Below are positions 5,096 to 12,419 of a stretch of 15,581 nucleotides of DNA, piece after piece. The notes under the pieces are model-generated. The model searched no databases. It was given only the letters and a program-made list of their open reading frames with translations, and was not told the DNA's origin. The position numbers and the translations under genes are program-made. The stretch lies in the NCBI GenBank assembly GCA_021785115.1, contig JAJYGO010000243.1:1-15581 (forward strand), written 5' to 3'. Each line of letters starts with the position of its first letter. Positions within the stretch are counted from its first letter, which is position 1. The stretch comes from Chloroflexota bacterium (GTDB lineage Bacteria > Chloroflexota > Limnocylindria > Limnocylindrales > CSP1-4).

Positions 5096-6316
5096 TCACG
5101 CTGTCGCGCGACCGGCACCTCCGCGTCGGCGATGGACGGCCACGATCAGCGGGATCGCGAGCAGCTCGGCAGCGACGGAGAACGCGACGAGCGCCGGGAT
5201 CGACACGTCGTAGAGGACGCCCATCACCACGCTGCCCGCGAACCAGGCGACGCCGTACAGCAGGTTGAACAGGCCGTAGGCCGACCCGATGCGTCGCGCC
5301 GGGACCATGTTGGCGACGGCGGCCGCCATGATCGACTCGTGGACGCCCATCCCGACGCCCCACAGCACGGTGCCGACGAACGCCGCCCCCGCCGCGCCGA
5401 GGAACGCGAGCGGTGCGAAGAGGGCGGTCACGAGCGTGAGCGGGACGAGCACCACGATCCCGAGCCGGTCGAACAGGCGCCCCCAGGCGAGCGAGCCGAG
5501 CCCGCTCACGCCCATCGCGACCGCGTAGAAGACCGGCACGAAGGCGGCGGGCACGGTCTTCGCCTGCTGGAAGTGGAACGCCATCAGCGAGAAATCGGCG
5601 AAGCCGGCGGCGACCAGCATGACCGCGACGAGGTACACGTACGCCTCGCGCGGCAGCCCCGACGCCTGCACGTCGGCGGGCCGCGCGGCGAGGTTGCCCG
5701 GGTTCGGGTACGTGATGCGTGCGACGAGCAGGAGACCGAGCGTCATGATCGCCGGGACCAGCAGCACGGCGAAGGCGGCCGGGTACTGGCCGCGTGCCGC
5801 CAGCACGAACGCGGCGACGAGGGGGCCGATCATCGCGCCAGCCTGGTCGAGGGCCTCGTGGACCCCGAACCCCCAGCCCCGGCCGATCTCCGTCGTGGCG
5901 TGTGCGAGCATCGCGTCGCGCGGCGGGTTCCGCAGCGCCTTGCCGATTCGCTCGAGCACGATCAGGAACGCGGCGGCCTCCCAGCTGCCGGCGAGTGCGA
6001 GCGCCGGCACCGCCGCCATCTGCACGACGTAGCCGATGAGCGCCACCGGCCAGTACGCGCCGGTCCGGTCGCTGAGGCGCCCCGAGACGAGCCGCAGGGC
6101 GTAGCCCAGGAACTCGCCGCCGCCCGCCACGACCCCGACGACCGTCGCGCTCGCGCCGAGGACCGCGAGATACGGCCCGGTGATGCTCCGCGCGCCCTCG
6201 TACGTCATGTCGGCGAACAGACTGACGACCCCGATCAGGATCACGAACCGGAACGCCGGCGACGGGGCGCCCCGTGCCGCGCTCATCGACCCGGCCGCCC
6301 GTTCGCGCTCGCTCAT
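5096..6316 (-). CDS. Major facilitator superfamily (MFS) transporter
   Basis: A 406-residue polytopic inner-membrane carrier with about twelve hydrophobic segments in two halves. The N-terminal half shows FVILIGVVSLFADMTYEGAR, the A-like motif LVSGRLSDRTGAYW between helices 2 and 3, and RIGKALRNPPRDAMLAHATT. The C-terminal half shows the mirrored loop LAWGRLFDRLGIVVLVPL and GVGMGVHESIMAAAVANMVP. The substrate cannot be deduced. Drug or metabolite efflux and sugar or peptide transport are all possible. The start at 6316 is fixed by GGAGGAGG directly upstream. MSAARGAP ten residues later is an alternative. It begins 37 bases after the zinc-motif gene ends, so the two are probably one transcript. 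The tail ends in a basic cytoplasmic segment, VHRRRGGAGRATA. Confidence 0.93.
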   Translation of the reverse strand: MSERERAAGSMSAARGAPSPAFRFVILIGVVSLFADMTYEGARSITGPYLAVLGASATVVGVVAGGGEFLGYALRLVSGRLSDRTGAYWPVALIGYVVQMAAVPALALAGSWEAAAFLIVLERIGKALRNPPRDAMLAHATTEIGRGWGFGVHEALDQAGAMIGPLVAAFVLAARGQYPAAFAVLLVPAIMTLGLLLVARITYPNPGNLAARPADVQASGLPREAYVYLVAVMLVAAGFADFSLMAFHFQQAKTVPAAFVPVFYAVAMGVSGLGSLAWGRLFDRLGIVVLVPLTLVTALFAPLAFLGAAGAAFVGTVLWGVGMGVHESIMAAAVANMVPARRIGSAYGLFNLLYGVAWFAGSVVMGVLYDVSIPALVAFSVAAELLAIPLIVAVHRRRGGAGRATA

Positions 6317-6353
6317 GCCTCCTCCTGACCCCCCATGCTGCACGGAGTACCCG

Positions 6354-7112
6354 TCATCCGATCCACTCGCGGATCGCCTTCCAGCCCGCGCACCAGCCAG
6401 CCGCGCCGATGAGCGCGGCCCGGTCCACCGGCGTCTCCGACCCCTGCCGTCCCCAGCTGAACGACGCCCGGAACGCCTCGACGTGATGCGCGATCTCCTC
6501 GACGAGCGCCCGCTGTGCGGCGAGGTCGACGTCGAGGCCGTTCTGCAGCGCGGTGAGCAGATGCGGTCGGCACAGCGGCATGCCGCCTGACTCGGCACAC
6601 GCGCCGCAGACCCAGGGCATCCACCACGGCCGCGTCTCGGACGCGTACGCGAGGAGCGGCTCGAGCCGCCCGCCCGACTCCACGAGGTCGACCTCTCCGG
6701 CCTCCGCCTCCGCGTCCCGCGTCCATCCCGCCTCGCACGCCGGGCACCGCGAACCCCCCAGCGCGACCTCGGCCCGCGCACGCCCGAACAGCCAGTGGGG
6801 TGCCAGCGCCCGGACCGCCTGTTGCGTGAGCTCCTCGTAGAGCACGGCCGGCTGGTAGAGCCAGCCGCGCTCCACGGACGCCTCCACGGCCAGAAAACCC
6901 AGGGTGTGACGGGCGCACCATCCCCACGATTGCCACAGCCGGATGCGCACACCGAGCGAGTCGAGCTGGCCGGCACCGACGGACCAGAACCGGGAGATCT
7001 CGTGGCCGCCGAGCGGGTGCCCGAGCGGCGCCGTCACCGGGTCGCGAGCGGCAGCCTCCGGGACCGGGGGTCGGTGGAGGGCGGCGTCCATCTGTGGGGC
7101 TGGCAGTGCCAC
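6354..7112 (-). CDS. Uncharacterised protein with CxxH and CxxC zinc-type motifs (DUF6062-like)
   Basis: A 252-residue soluble protein of unknown function. It has four Cys/His pairs: C66ARH69, C123PAC126, C169GAC172 and C181RPH184. Their flanks (GWCARHTLGFLAVE, SRCPACEAG, VCGACAESGG, PLCRPHLL) resemble the CPxC...CxxH modules of DUF6062-type proteins, which look like zinc-binding helical units. The first module lacks its CxxC; His32 and His37 sit at about the right distance to stand in. The GTPase at 12416-14200 carries the same kind of module (compare LCPAHTWQF with WCARHTLGF). GTG 7112 is chosen over ATG 7091 because GAGGAG lies just upstream. It is divergent from the MutS-like cluster and 37 bases upstream of the MFS gene. 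The frame remains open far upstream, antisense to the MutS-like gene, which is a GC artefact. Confidence 0.8.
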   Translation of the reverse strand: MALPAPQMDAALHRPPVPEAAARDPVTAPLGHPLGGHEISRFWSVGAGQLDSLGVRIRLWQSWGWCARHTLGFLAVEASVERGWLYQPAVLYEELTQQAVRALAPHWLFGRARAEVALGGSRCPACEAGWTRDAEAEAGEVDLVESGGRLEPLLAYASETRPWWMPWVCGACAESGGMPLCRPHLLTALQNGLDVDLAAQRALVEEIAHHVEAFRASFSWGRQGSETPVDRAALIGAAGWCAGWKAIREWIG

Positions 7113-7143
7113 GGCTTCTCCTCGGTGTGAGTAGAGGCCATCG

Positions 7144-7157
7144 ACGGCACGTGCCGT
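7144..7157. promoter_or_regulatory. 14-bp perfect palindrome in divergent intergenic region
   Basis: acggcacgtgccgt is a perfect palindrome centred on CACGTG, 32 bases before the GTG start of the zinc-motif gene. A dimeric regulator could bind here and control one or both divergent transcripts. It could also form an RNA hairpin in the leader. Confidence 0.45.
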
Positions 7158-7200
7158 GGATCGCGGGCCAGCCTGCGGGCGAGCCTCACCGCCGGGCGGA

Positions 7201-7206
7201 AGTGTA
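7201..7206 (-). promoter_or_regulatory. Putative -10 element for the minus-strand zinc-motif/MFS operon
   Basis: TACACT on the minus strand, preceded by GG (GGTACACT), lies about 90 bases before the GTG start. It matches the TAnnnT form of the other candidate -10 elements in this window. No -35 is recognisable, so confidence is low. Confidence 0.3.
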
Positions 7207-7266
7207 CCGCGGCGGCCGGACGTGCCTCGTCGCACGGGTGCACCGGGCAGGCTCCGTCGCGCGGAC

Positions 7267-7275
7267 TGGTAGACT
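7267..7275 (+). promoter_or_regulatory. Putative extended -10 promoter of the MutS-like/GTPase cluster
   Basis: TGGTAGACT combines the TGn extension with the -10 hexamer TAGACT (7270-7275). It lies 92 bases before the GTG start of the first gene of the six-gene cluster. No -35 match is visible at 16-18 bases spacing. The leader contains the inverted repeat GCGGCC-ac-GGCCGC (7319-7332). Confidence 0.4.
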
Positions 7276-7367
7276 GCCCGGCACGGCGATGAGGCCCGCC
7301 GCCCCACCGGTTCGCACCGCGGCCACGGCCGCTGACGGCTTCTACTTCGAGCGCGAGGTGGAACGTC

Positions 7368-9071
7368 GTGGCCAGGCTCCAGGATCGAGCGGAGACGTCG
7401 GGGCGCCGCGGGCGGGTCGCGACCGATCTCCCGGCGCCTCCCGGCGCGGTCTCGCCCAATCCCGCGATCGGCGAACCAGCCACGCCTCCCGCCGCCGCAT
7501 CCTCGACGTCCCCGGCCGCTGACGCAGCCGCGGCGCCGGCGAGACACAGCGTGCTCTACCCACCCGACCGGATCGCCTCGCACCTGCAGTCGCAGGAGCC
7601 GGCCTTCTTCGGGGACCTGAACCTCGACCAGCTCGTCGCCGCGCTCCTCCGCGAGCGTGCCGAGTACGACCTCGCGCCGCTCTTCCACACGCTTCCGCGT
7701 GACGTCGAGACCGTCGCCTACCGCCAGGAGGCGCTGCGGGACCTGGAGGGACCCGGGACCCGGGCGGCGGTGCAGGCCTTCGCGACGGCGATGCGCTCGG
7801 TGCGCGCGCAGCTGCGCCAGGCCGGCAAGCTCCACTACCGCTGGCAGAAGCGGCGCTGGTTCCTCGAGGCGGTGTGGACGTACGCGGAGGCCGTCGTGCG
7901 GCTGGCGGCGGACCTCGATGCCATCGAGCTGCACTCGGACGCGTTCCGGGGCCTCCACGCGCACCTCGCCGGGTACACGCCGTCCGAGGGATTCACCACG
8001 ATCCTCGCCGAGTCGCGGCGGCTGCGCGACGAGCTGGCGGCGATCCGCTACACGCTCCTCATCCGCGAGAACCGCATCCGCGTCGACCGGTTCTCGGCCG
8101 GCGACGACTACGGCGCCGAGGTGGCGGAGACGTTCCGCAAGTTCGAGCAGGGAGACGCGCGGTCGTACGCGTTCGATTTCCACGACTTCGCGGACATGAA
8201 CCACGTCGAGGCCGGCGTCCTCGACCTGGTCGCGCGCCTCTGGCCCGACACCTTCGAGTTCCTCGACCGCTTCGCCCCGCGCCACCGCGATTTCATCGAC
8301 CCGACGCTCGGGCGCTTCGACCGGGAGGTCCAGGTGTACCTGGCCTGGATCGAGCACGTCGAGCCGATGCGGCGGCGTGGCCTGCCGTTCTGCTACCCCG
8401 AGGTGCGCCGGCGGCCCGACGAGGTCTTCGCCCGCGACGCGTTCGACATCGCGCTCGCCGCCACGCTGGCCGAACGCGACGGCCGGGTCGTCACGAACGA
8501 CGTCGAGCTGCGCGACCCGGAGCGGGCGATCGTCGTCACCGGCCCGAACCAGGGCGGCAAGACCACGTTCGCACGCATGTTCGGCCAGCTGCACTACCTC
8601 GCCCGGATGGGGCTGACGGTGCCCGCGCGCCAGGCGCGCCTGGAGCTCTTCGACGGCCTGTACACGCACTTCGAGCGGGAGGAGGACCTGGGGGATCTCG
8701 CCAGCAAGTTCGAGGAGGACGTGGCACGCATCCACGAGACCATCGCGCACCTCACGCCCGACAGCCTCGTGGTCATGAACGAGTCGTTCAGTTCGACGTC
8801 CGTGCAGGACGCCCTGCTGCTCAGCCGCGACATCCTGGGGCGCATCCTCGCCACGGGCGCGCGGTGCGTCACCGTCACCTTCCTCGACGAGCTCGCCTCG
8901 CTCGGCCCGGAGGTCGTCAGCATGGTCGGCACCGTCGATCCCGACGACCCGGCGGTCCGGACGTTCCGCGTGGTGCGCCGGCCAGCCAACGGGCGGGCGT
9001 ACTCGGAGGCGATCGCACGCAAGCACGGCCTCACGCCGGAGCGACTGCGCGAACGGCTGGCCGTGCGATGA
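7368..9071 (+). CDS. MutS-like ATPase A (MutS domain V family, lacks mismatch-recognition domains)
   Basis: A 567-residue ATPase of the MutS superfamily. Residues 1-60 are Ala/Pro-rich and probably disordered. Residues 61-370 are helical, like the MutS core/lever domains, and include a long charged segment (RLRDELAAIRYTLLIRENRI). Residues 375-560 form the ABC-type ATPase domain V: Walker A GPNQGGKTT (392-400), the FEREEDLGDLASKFEED region, and the Walker B/signature zone VVMNESFSSTS (468-478). There is no N-terminal mismatch-binding domain with the F-x-E motif, so it is not classical MutS. The Walker B aspartate position is Asn471 followed by Glu472, and the H-loop histidine is Phe505 (VTFLDEL). 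GTG 7368 is supported by GAGGTGG upstream. It overlaps ATPase B by ATGA and probably pairs with it. Confidence 0.88.
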   Translation: MARLQDRAETSGRRGRVATDLPAPPGAVSPNPAIGEPATPPAAASSTSPAADAAAAPARHSVLYPPDRIASHLQSQEPAFFGDLNLDQLVAALLRERAEYDLAPLFHTLPRDVETVAYRQEALRDLEGPGTRAAVQAFATAMRSVRAQLRQAGKLHYRWQKRRWFLEAVWTYAEAVVRLAADLDAIELHSDAFRGLHAHLAGYTPSEGFTTILAESRRLRDELAAIRYTLLIRENRIRVDRFSAGDDYGAEVAETFRKFEQGDARSYAFDFHDFADMNHVEAGVLDLVARLWPDTFEFLDRFAPRHRDFIDPTLGRFDREVQVYLAWIEHVEPMRRRGLPFCYPEVRRRPDEVFARDAFDIALAATLAERDGRVVTNDVELRDPERAIVVTGPNQGGKTTFARMFGQLHYLARMGLTVPARQARLELFDGLYTHFEREEDLGDLASKFEEDVARIHETIAHLTPDSLVVMNESFSSTSVQDALLLSRDILGRILATGARCVTVTFLDELASLGPEVVSMVGTVDPDDPAVRTFRVVRRPANGRAYSEAIARKHGLTPERLRERLAVR

Positions 9072-10606
9072 AGGCGTACCTGATGCACCGCGACCGCGAC
9101 TTCGATCCGGACGCGGACGCCCCCGTCAACGCCGCCGAGCTCGTCCAGGACCTCGAGCTTGACGCGGTCTTCGACGCGATGGCGGACGGCGATACCTTCG
9201 TTCGCGATGTCGTCCGCAGGGCCGTCCTCGGCAGCCTGCGGGACGCGGACACGATCCGCTACCGGCAGGGGATCCTCGCCGACGCGCTCGCGCACCCCGA
9301 GGTCGTCCGGGACCTGTACGCGATCTCGATCGAGGCGATCGAGCGCGAGCGGCACGTGTACGTCGGGATCCTCGGGCGCCAGCCCGAGCGCATCGTGAGC
9401 CGCTCGGTCGAGGTGCTCGGGATCTTCCTCGAGCTGCTCCGGCGCATCCGCGCACTCGCGGACGAACATGCCGCGGCGTTCACGTCGGAGGGCTTCGGAC
9501 GGTTCTTCGGCATGATCGAGACGGAGCTCGACGACGACTACCTCGCCTCGGTCCAGGCGCACGTGCACGACCTGTCCTTCCCGGGCGGCACGCTGCTCGC
9601 CGCCCGGCTGGATGCGGGCAACAAGGGCGCCGACTACACGCTGCTGCAGGCGCCGCGCGCGAAGCGCGGCATCGTGGAGCGGCTGTTCGGAGAGCGGAGC
9701 GGGTACGTATACACCGTCCCGGACCGGGACATCGCCGGCTTCGAGGCGCTGGCCGAGCTGCGGAACCGCGGCGTTGCCGTGGCCGCCTCGGCGCTCGGGC
9801 GCTCGACCGATCACATCCTCAACTTCTTCCGGATGCTCCGTCTCGAGCTCGCGTTCTACGTGGGGTGCCTCAACCTCGCGGACCGGCTTCGCGGGAAGGG
9901 CGAGCCGATCTGCCTGCCCGATCCGATCGATTCCCCCACGGGATTCGCGACGCAGGGCCTGATCGACGCTTCGCTGACGCTGCGCATCGAGGATCGCGCG
10001 GTCGGCAACGACGTCGGGGCGGAGGGCATGGCGCTCGTGATGATCACGGGCGCCAACCGCGGCGGGAAGTCGACGTTCCTGCGCAGCCTCGGCCAGGCCC
10101 AGCTCATGCTGCAGAGTGGCATGTTCGTCGCCGCGCAGTCGTTCGCGAGCGGGATCGCGGCCGGCGTCTTCACCCATTTCCGCCGGGAAGAGGATGCGTC
10201 GATGACGAGCGGGAAGTTCGACGAGGAACTGGGGCGGCTGAGCCGGCTCGTCGACCAGGTCCGACCGACGAGCCTCGCCCTGTTCAACGAGTCGCTCGCG
10301 TCGACGAACGAGCGGGAGGGCTCCGAGCTGGCGCGTCAGGTCGTGCGCGCCCTGCTGGAGGCGGGCGTCCGCGTCACGTACGTGACGCACCTGTACGACC
10401 TGGCCGACGGGCTCTTCCACGAGGGTCGGGCCGACGCGCTGTTCCTCCGCGCGGAGCGCGGGCCGCAGGGCTGGCGCACCTACCGGGTGGTGCCGGGCGA
10501 GCCGCTCCCGACCAGCCACGGCGCCGACGTCTTCCGACGGATCTTCGGTGTCGAGCCCGCCGGCATTCCCCTCGCGCCGTCACCGGGTGCCGGAGGCGCC
10601 GCCTGA
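9068..10606 (+). CDS. MutS-like ATPase B (MutS domain V family)
   Basis: A 512-residue paralogue of the preceding ATPase, with the same layout but no disordered N-terminal tail. Residues 20-300 are helical core, with DTIRYRQGILADAL near 61-74 matching VAYRQEALRDL in ATPase A. Residues 320-480 form the ATPase domain: Walker A GANRGGKST (328-336), THFRREEDASMTSGKFDEEL (369-388), the LFNESLASTNEREGS zone (405-419) with Asn407-Glu408, and an intact H-loop VTHLYDL (His441). Like A, it lacks MutS domains for mismatch recognition. The two genes overlap by four bases, so equal synthesis and an A/B heterodimer are likely; this is inference from MutS-family dimers. Its stop shares one base with the next start (TGATG). 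Roles in recombination, DNA structure binding or non-DNA processes are all open. Confidence 0.88.
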   Translation: MKAYLMHRDRDFDPDADAPVNAAELVQDLELDAVFDAMADGDTFVRDVVRRAVLGSLRDADTIRYRQGILADALAHPEVVRDLYAISIEAIERERHVYVGILGRQPERIVSRSVEVLGIFLELLRRIRALADEHAAAFTSEGFGRFFGMIETELDDDYLASVQAHVHDLSFPGGTLLAARLDAGNKGADYTLLQAPRAKRGIVERLFGERSGYVYTVPDRDIAGFEALAELRNRGVAVAASALGRSTDHILNFFRMLRLELAFYVGCLNLADRLRGKGEPICLPDPIDSPTGFATQGLIDASLTLRIEDRAVGNDVGAEGMALVMITGANRGGKSTFLRSLGQAQLMLQSGMFVAAQSFASGIAAGVFTHFRREEDASMTSGKFDEELGRLSRLVDQVRPTSLALFNESLASTNEREGSELARQVVRALLEAGVRVTYVTHLYDLADGLFHEGRADALFLRAERGPQGWRTYRVVPGEPLPTSHGADVFRRIFGVEPAGIPLAPSPGAGGAA

Positions 10607-11373
10607 TGGCACTCGAGCCCTGCCCCGACTTCGATCTCTACGCGACGCTCGCCGTCGCGCCGGATGCGCCCGCCGAGGTCATCCTGGCCGCCCACAGGGC
10701 GCTCATCCGCATGGTGCACCCCGACCTGCACGCCGGGCCCGGCGCGCTGGACGCGGCGAGGCGGCTCAACGTCGCGCGCGACTGGCTGGCCGACCCGGAG
10801 CGGCGTGCGGCGTACGACGGCTCGCGTCGGGGCCGATCGGGCGTGCCCGCGCACCACGGCCCGCGAACGGGAACGGAACCGCCGCCAGGGCCCGAGCCGG
10901 GTCAACCGCCGGAGCCGTGGCAACCATGTCCTCGCGACCTGAACGTCCGGCTGGCGGCGGTCGAGCGGTTTGCCGACGAGTGCGCCGCCCTCGGGGCCCA
11001 TCAACTGCGGAGGATCGCGGTGGGACATGCGGCCGCCGTGTGCGGGCACGACCCCGATCTCGCCGCGGCGGCGGACGGCATCCGAGCGGCCTGCCGCAGG
11101 GGAGGGCTCGAGCGGCTGGCGCGACTGGCAGCCGACGATGCGTCGGGACGGTTGTGCGCGCGGGTCGAGGTGCCGCCCGGCGTCACCGCCGCGATCGGCT
11201 GGATGACCGCGGCGCTGCTTTCCGTGGACGTGGCGGATCGCGAATCGGCGATCGTGCAGACGCGGTGGCGGGTCTGGACGGAGCCGGGCCCAGCCTGCAG
11301 TGGTTCGAGGGTAGTGTGGTGGCGCCGCTGGTTGTCGACGGTGCCGGCACCGGATACGGGGGAGGACGCGTGA
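10606..11373 (+). CDS. J-domain (DnaJ-like) protein with unique C-terminal domain
   Basis: A 255-residue protein with an N-terminal J domain (residues 8-72): DFDLYATLAVAPDAPAEVIL, helix II with the essential HPD at 38-40 (LIRMVHPDLHAG), then LNVARDWLADPERRAAYDGS. J domains stimulate the ATPase of an Hsp70 (DnaK) and bring it to a client. There is no Gly/Phe region, zinc finger or standard client-binding domain, so this is a class III J protein. A Pro-rich linker (82-108) leads to an unrecognised domain of about 120 residues (LNVRLAAVERFADECAALGA ... VPPGVTAAIGWMTAALLSVD), and the last 25 residues look unstructured. There is no dnaK or grpE in the window. It starts on the ATPase B stop (TGATG) and ends one base before the pyrophosphatase ATG, so it may target Hsp70 to a complex made by this cluster. 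Confidence 0.85.
   Translation: MALEPCPDFDLYATLAVAPDAPAEVILAAHRALIRMVHPDLHAGPGALDAARRLNVARDWLADPERRAAYDGSRRGRSGVPAHHGPRTGTEPPPGPEPGQPPEPWQPCPRDLNVRLAAVERFADECAALGAHQLRRIAVGHAAAVCGHDPDLAAAADGIRAACRRGGLERLARLAADDASGRLCARVEVPPGVTAAIGWMTAALLSVDVADRESAIVQTRWRVWTEPGPACSGSRVVWWRRWLSTVPAPDTGEDA
11312..11317 (+). promoter_or_regulatory. Possible internal -10 element ahead of the pyrophosphatase gene
   Basis: GGGTAGTGTGG inside the 3' end of the J-domain gene contains TAGTGT about 58 bases before the pyrophosphatase start. It matches the GG-TAnnnT pattern seen upstream of other genes in this window. It may give a secondary promoter for the last three genes; chance is not excluded. Confidence 0.2.
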
Positions 11374-11374
11374 C

Positions 11375-11974
11375 ATGGCAGTGAACGAAGCCCTGGGCAA
11401 GGAGCAGCCCGCGCTGCCGGGACGGGAGTACCCGGACGTCATCGAAGTCGTCGTCGAGATCCCGCGCGGGAGCCGCAACAAGTACGAGTGGAACGAGCAC
11501 ACCGGGACGATCTGGCTCGACCGCGTCCTCTCGTCGGCCGTCTTCTACAACTTCGACTACTCGTTCATCGAGGGCACGCGGGCCGAGGATGGCGATCACA
11601 CGGACGGCCTCCTGCTCGTGAGCGAGCCGGTCCACCCGGGCGTCCACGTGTGGGCCCGGCCCGTGGGTGGGCTCGAGATGACCGACGAGCACGGCTTCGA
11701 CTTCAAGGTGCTCTGCGTCGCCCTCGGCGATCCGCTGTACGCACACGTCACCGGGCTGGACGACATCTCTCCGCACCGCCTCACCGAGATCGAGCACTTC
11801 TTCGCCACGTACAAGCTGCTCGAGGACAAGCAGGTCGACGTCGTCGGCTGGCGGGGGCTCGACCGCGCGATCGAGGTGCTGCGGGCCGACCGCGAGCGCT
11901 ACATCAGGGAGACGTCGTCGGGGTCACACGCCGGTGGAGGGCACGCTGGGCGGAGCGCCGCGGGTGGCCGCTGA
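11375..11974 (+). CDS. ppa: Divergent family I inorganic pyrophosphatase
   Basis: A 199-residue soluble enzyme that hydrolyses pyrophosphate to two phosphates with Mg2+. By comparison with the E. coli enzyme from memory, the active-site set is present: Glu28, Lys36 and Glu38 (EIPRGSRNKYE), Arg50, Tyr62, Asp72/Asp74/Asp77 (EDGDHTDG), Asp104, Asp109 and Lys111 (TDEHGFDFK), and Tyr146-Lys147. Several normally fixed neighbours differ: the D-G-D-P-x-D-V signature reads DGDHTDG, and the Glu before the last metal Asp is Phe108. It is therefore probably active but belongs to a divergent branch, or acts on another phosphoanhydride. The His/Gly-rich tail overlaps the next gene. The start has GGAGG at 11360-11364, one base after the J-protein stop. 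A housekeeping ppa may exist elsewhere. Confidence 0.88.
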   Translation: MAVNEALGKEQPALPGREYPDVIEVVVEIPRGSRNKYEWNEHTGTIWLDRVLSSAVFYNFDYSFIEGTRAEDGDHTDGLLLVSEPVHPGVHVWARPVGGLEMTDEHGFDFKVLCVALGDPLYAHVTGLDDISPHRLTEIEHFFATYKLLEDKQVDVVGWRGLDRAIEVLRADRERYIRETSSGSHAGGGHAGRSAAGGR

Positions 11975-12419
11975 GGCGGACTCGGTCGCGCGACTCAACC
12001 AGAGCCAGCGTCGCGCGATCGCGGTCTCCATGCGCCTGCTCGAGGAGCGCCTATCCGTGATCCGCGACATGCTCGACCGGGACGACGGCGGCACGCTGTA
12101 CCGTCGCGCCCGGCCACGCATGACCCCGGAGCAGGGCGCCACCGTCGCCGCGCTGATGGCGGAGATCCGTGGCCGGGTCGACGACGTGGCGGCGACGTTC
12201 CGGCTGTCGTCGGAGGACCGCGACGCGAAGGCCACGATCGTCGCACTGCTCGCGATGTCCTGGCAGAACCTCGGCGAGATCGATTCGCGGGGGATGCGTG
12301 CCTACGGCGAGGTCGACCCGGTGCTTCCCGATCTGCTCGACCCCATGGTGCAGCGGCTGATGGACCTCGTCTTCGCCCTCGAGGAAGCGGTCGGCTCGCT
12401 GCCGGACGGCGACTCGTGA
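11964..12419 (+). CDS. Small helical protein of unknown function, coupled to GTPase
   Basis: A 151-residue, charged, predominantly alpha-helical protein with no recognised domain, signal peptide, cysteines or membrane segment. Notable stretches are LNQSQRRAIAVSMRLLEERL, SVIRDMLDRDDGG, ATVAALMAEIRGRVDDVAAT, and a C-terminal VQRLMDLVFALEEAVGSL helix. Together these suggest a helical bundle or coiled coil. GTG 11964 is chosen over GTG 11934 because GGAG (11952-11955) lies at the right distance upstream; either start overlaps the pyrophosphatase end. Its stop overlaps the GTPase start (GTGA), which implies tightly linked synthesis and perhaps a physical partnership with the GTPase, for example as a regulator or as a replacement for its missing stalk. 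The function is inferred only from context. Confidence 0.75.
   Translation: MAAEADSVARLNQSQRRAIAVSMRLLEERLSVIRDMLDRDDGGTLYRRARPRMTPEQGATVAALMAEIRGRVDDVAATFRLSSEDRDAKATIVALLAMSWQNLGEIDSRGMRAYGEVDPVLPDLLDPMVQRLMDLVFALEEAVGSLPDGDS

Noticed and set aside
3408..5213. Long plus-strand open frame of about 600 codons opposite the beta-helix gene
   Set aside because: It is Arg/Asp/Val-rich with no recognisable motif. The minus strand has a signal peptide and beta-helix coils over the same bases. It is a GC-driven antisense shadow.
7289..7522. ATG-started frame in the leader of the MutS-like cluster
   Set aside because: It is Arg/Ala/Ser-rich, has no ribosome binding site and runs out of frame into the ATPase A gene.
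7113..9026. Minus-strand extension of the zinc-motif gene, open for about 640 more codons
   Set aside because: The extension is low-complexity and antisense to the well-supported MutS-like ATPase A. The GTG at 7112 has a good ribosome binding site.
8594..10519. Minus-strand open frame of 641 codons across both MutS-like genes
   Set aside because: It has no motifs, and its composition is that expected for the reverse of a GC-rich coding frame. The plus strand has clear Walker motifs.
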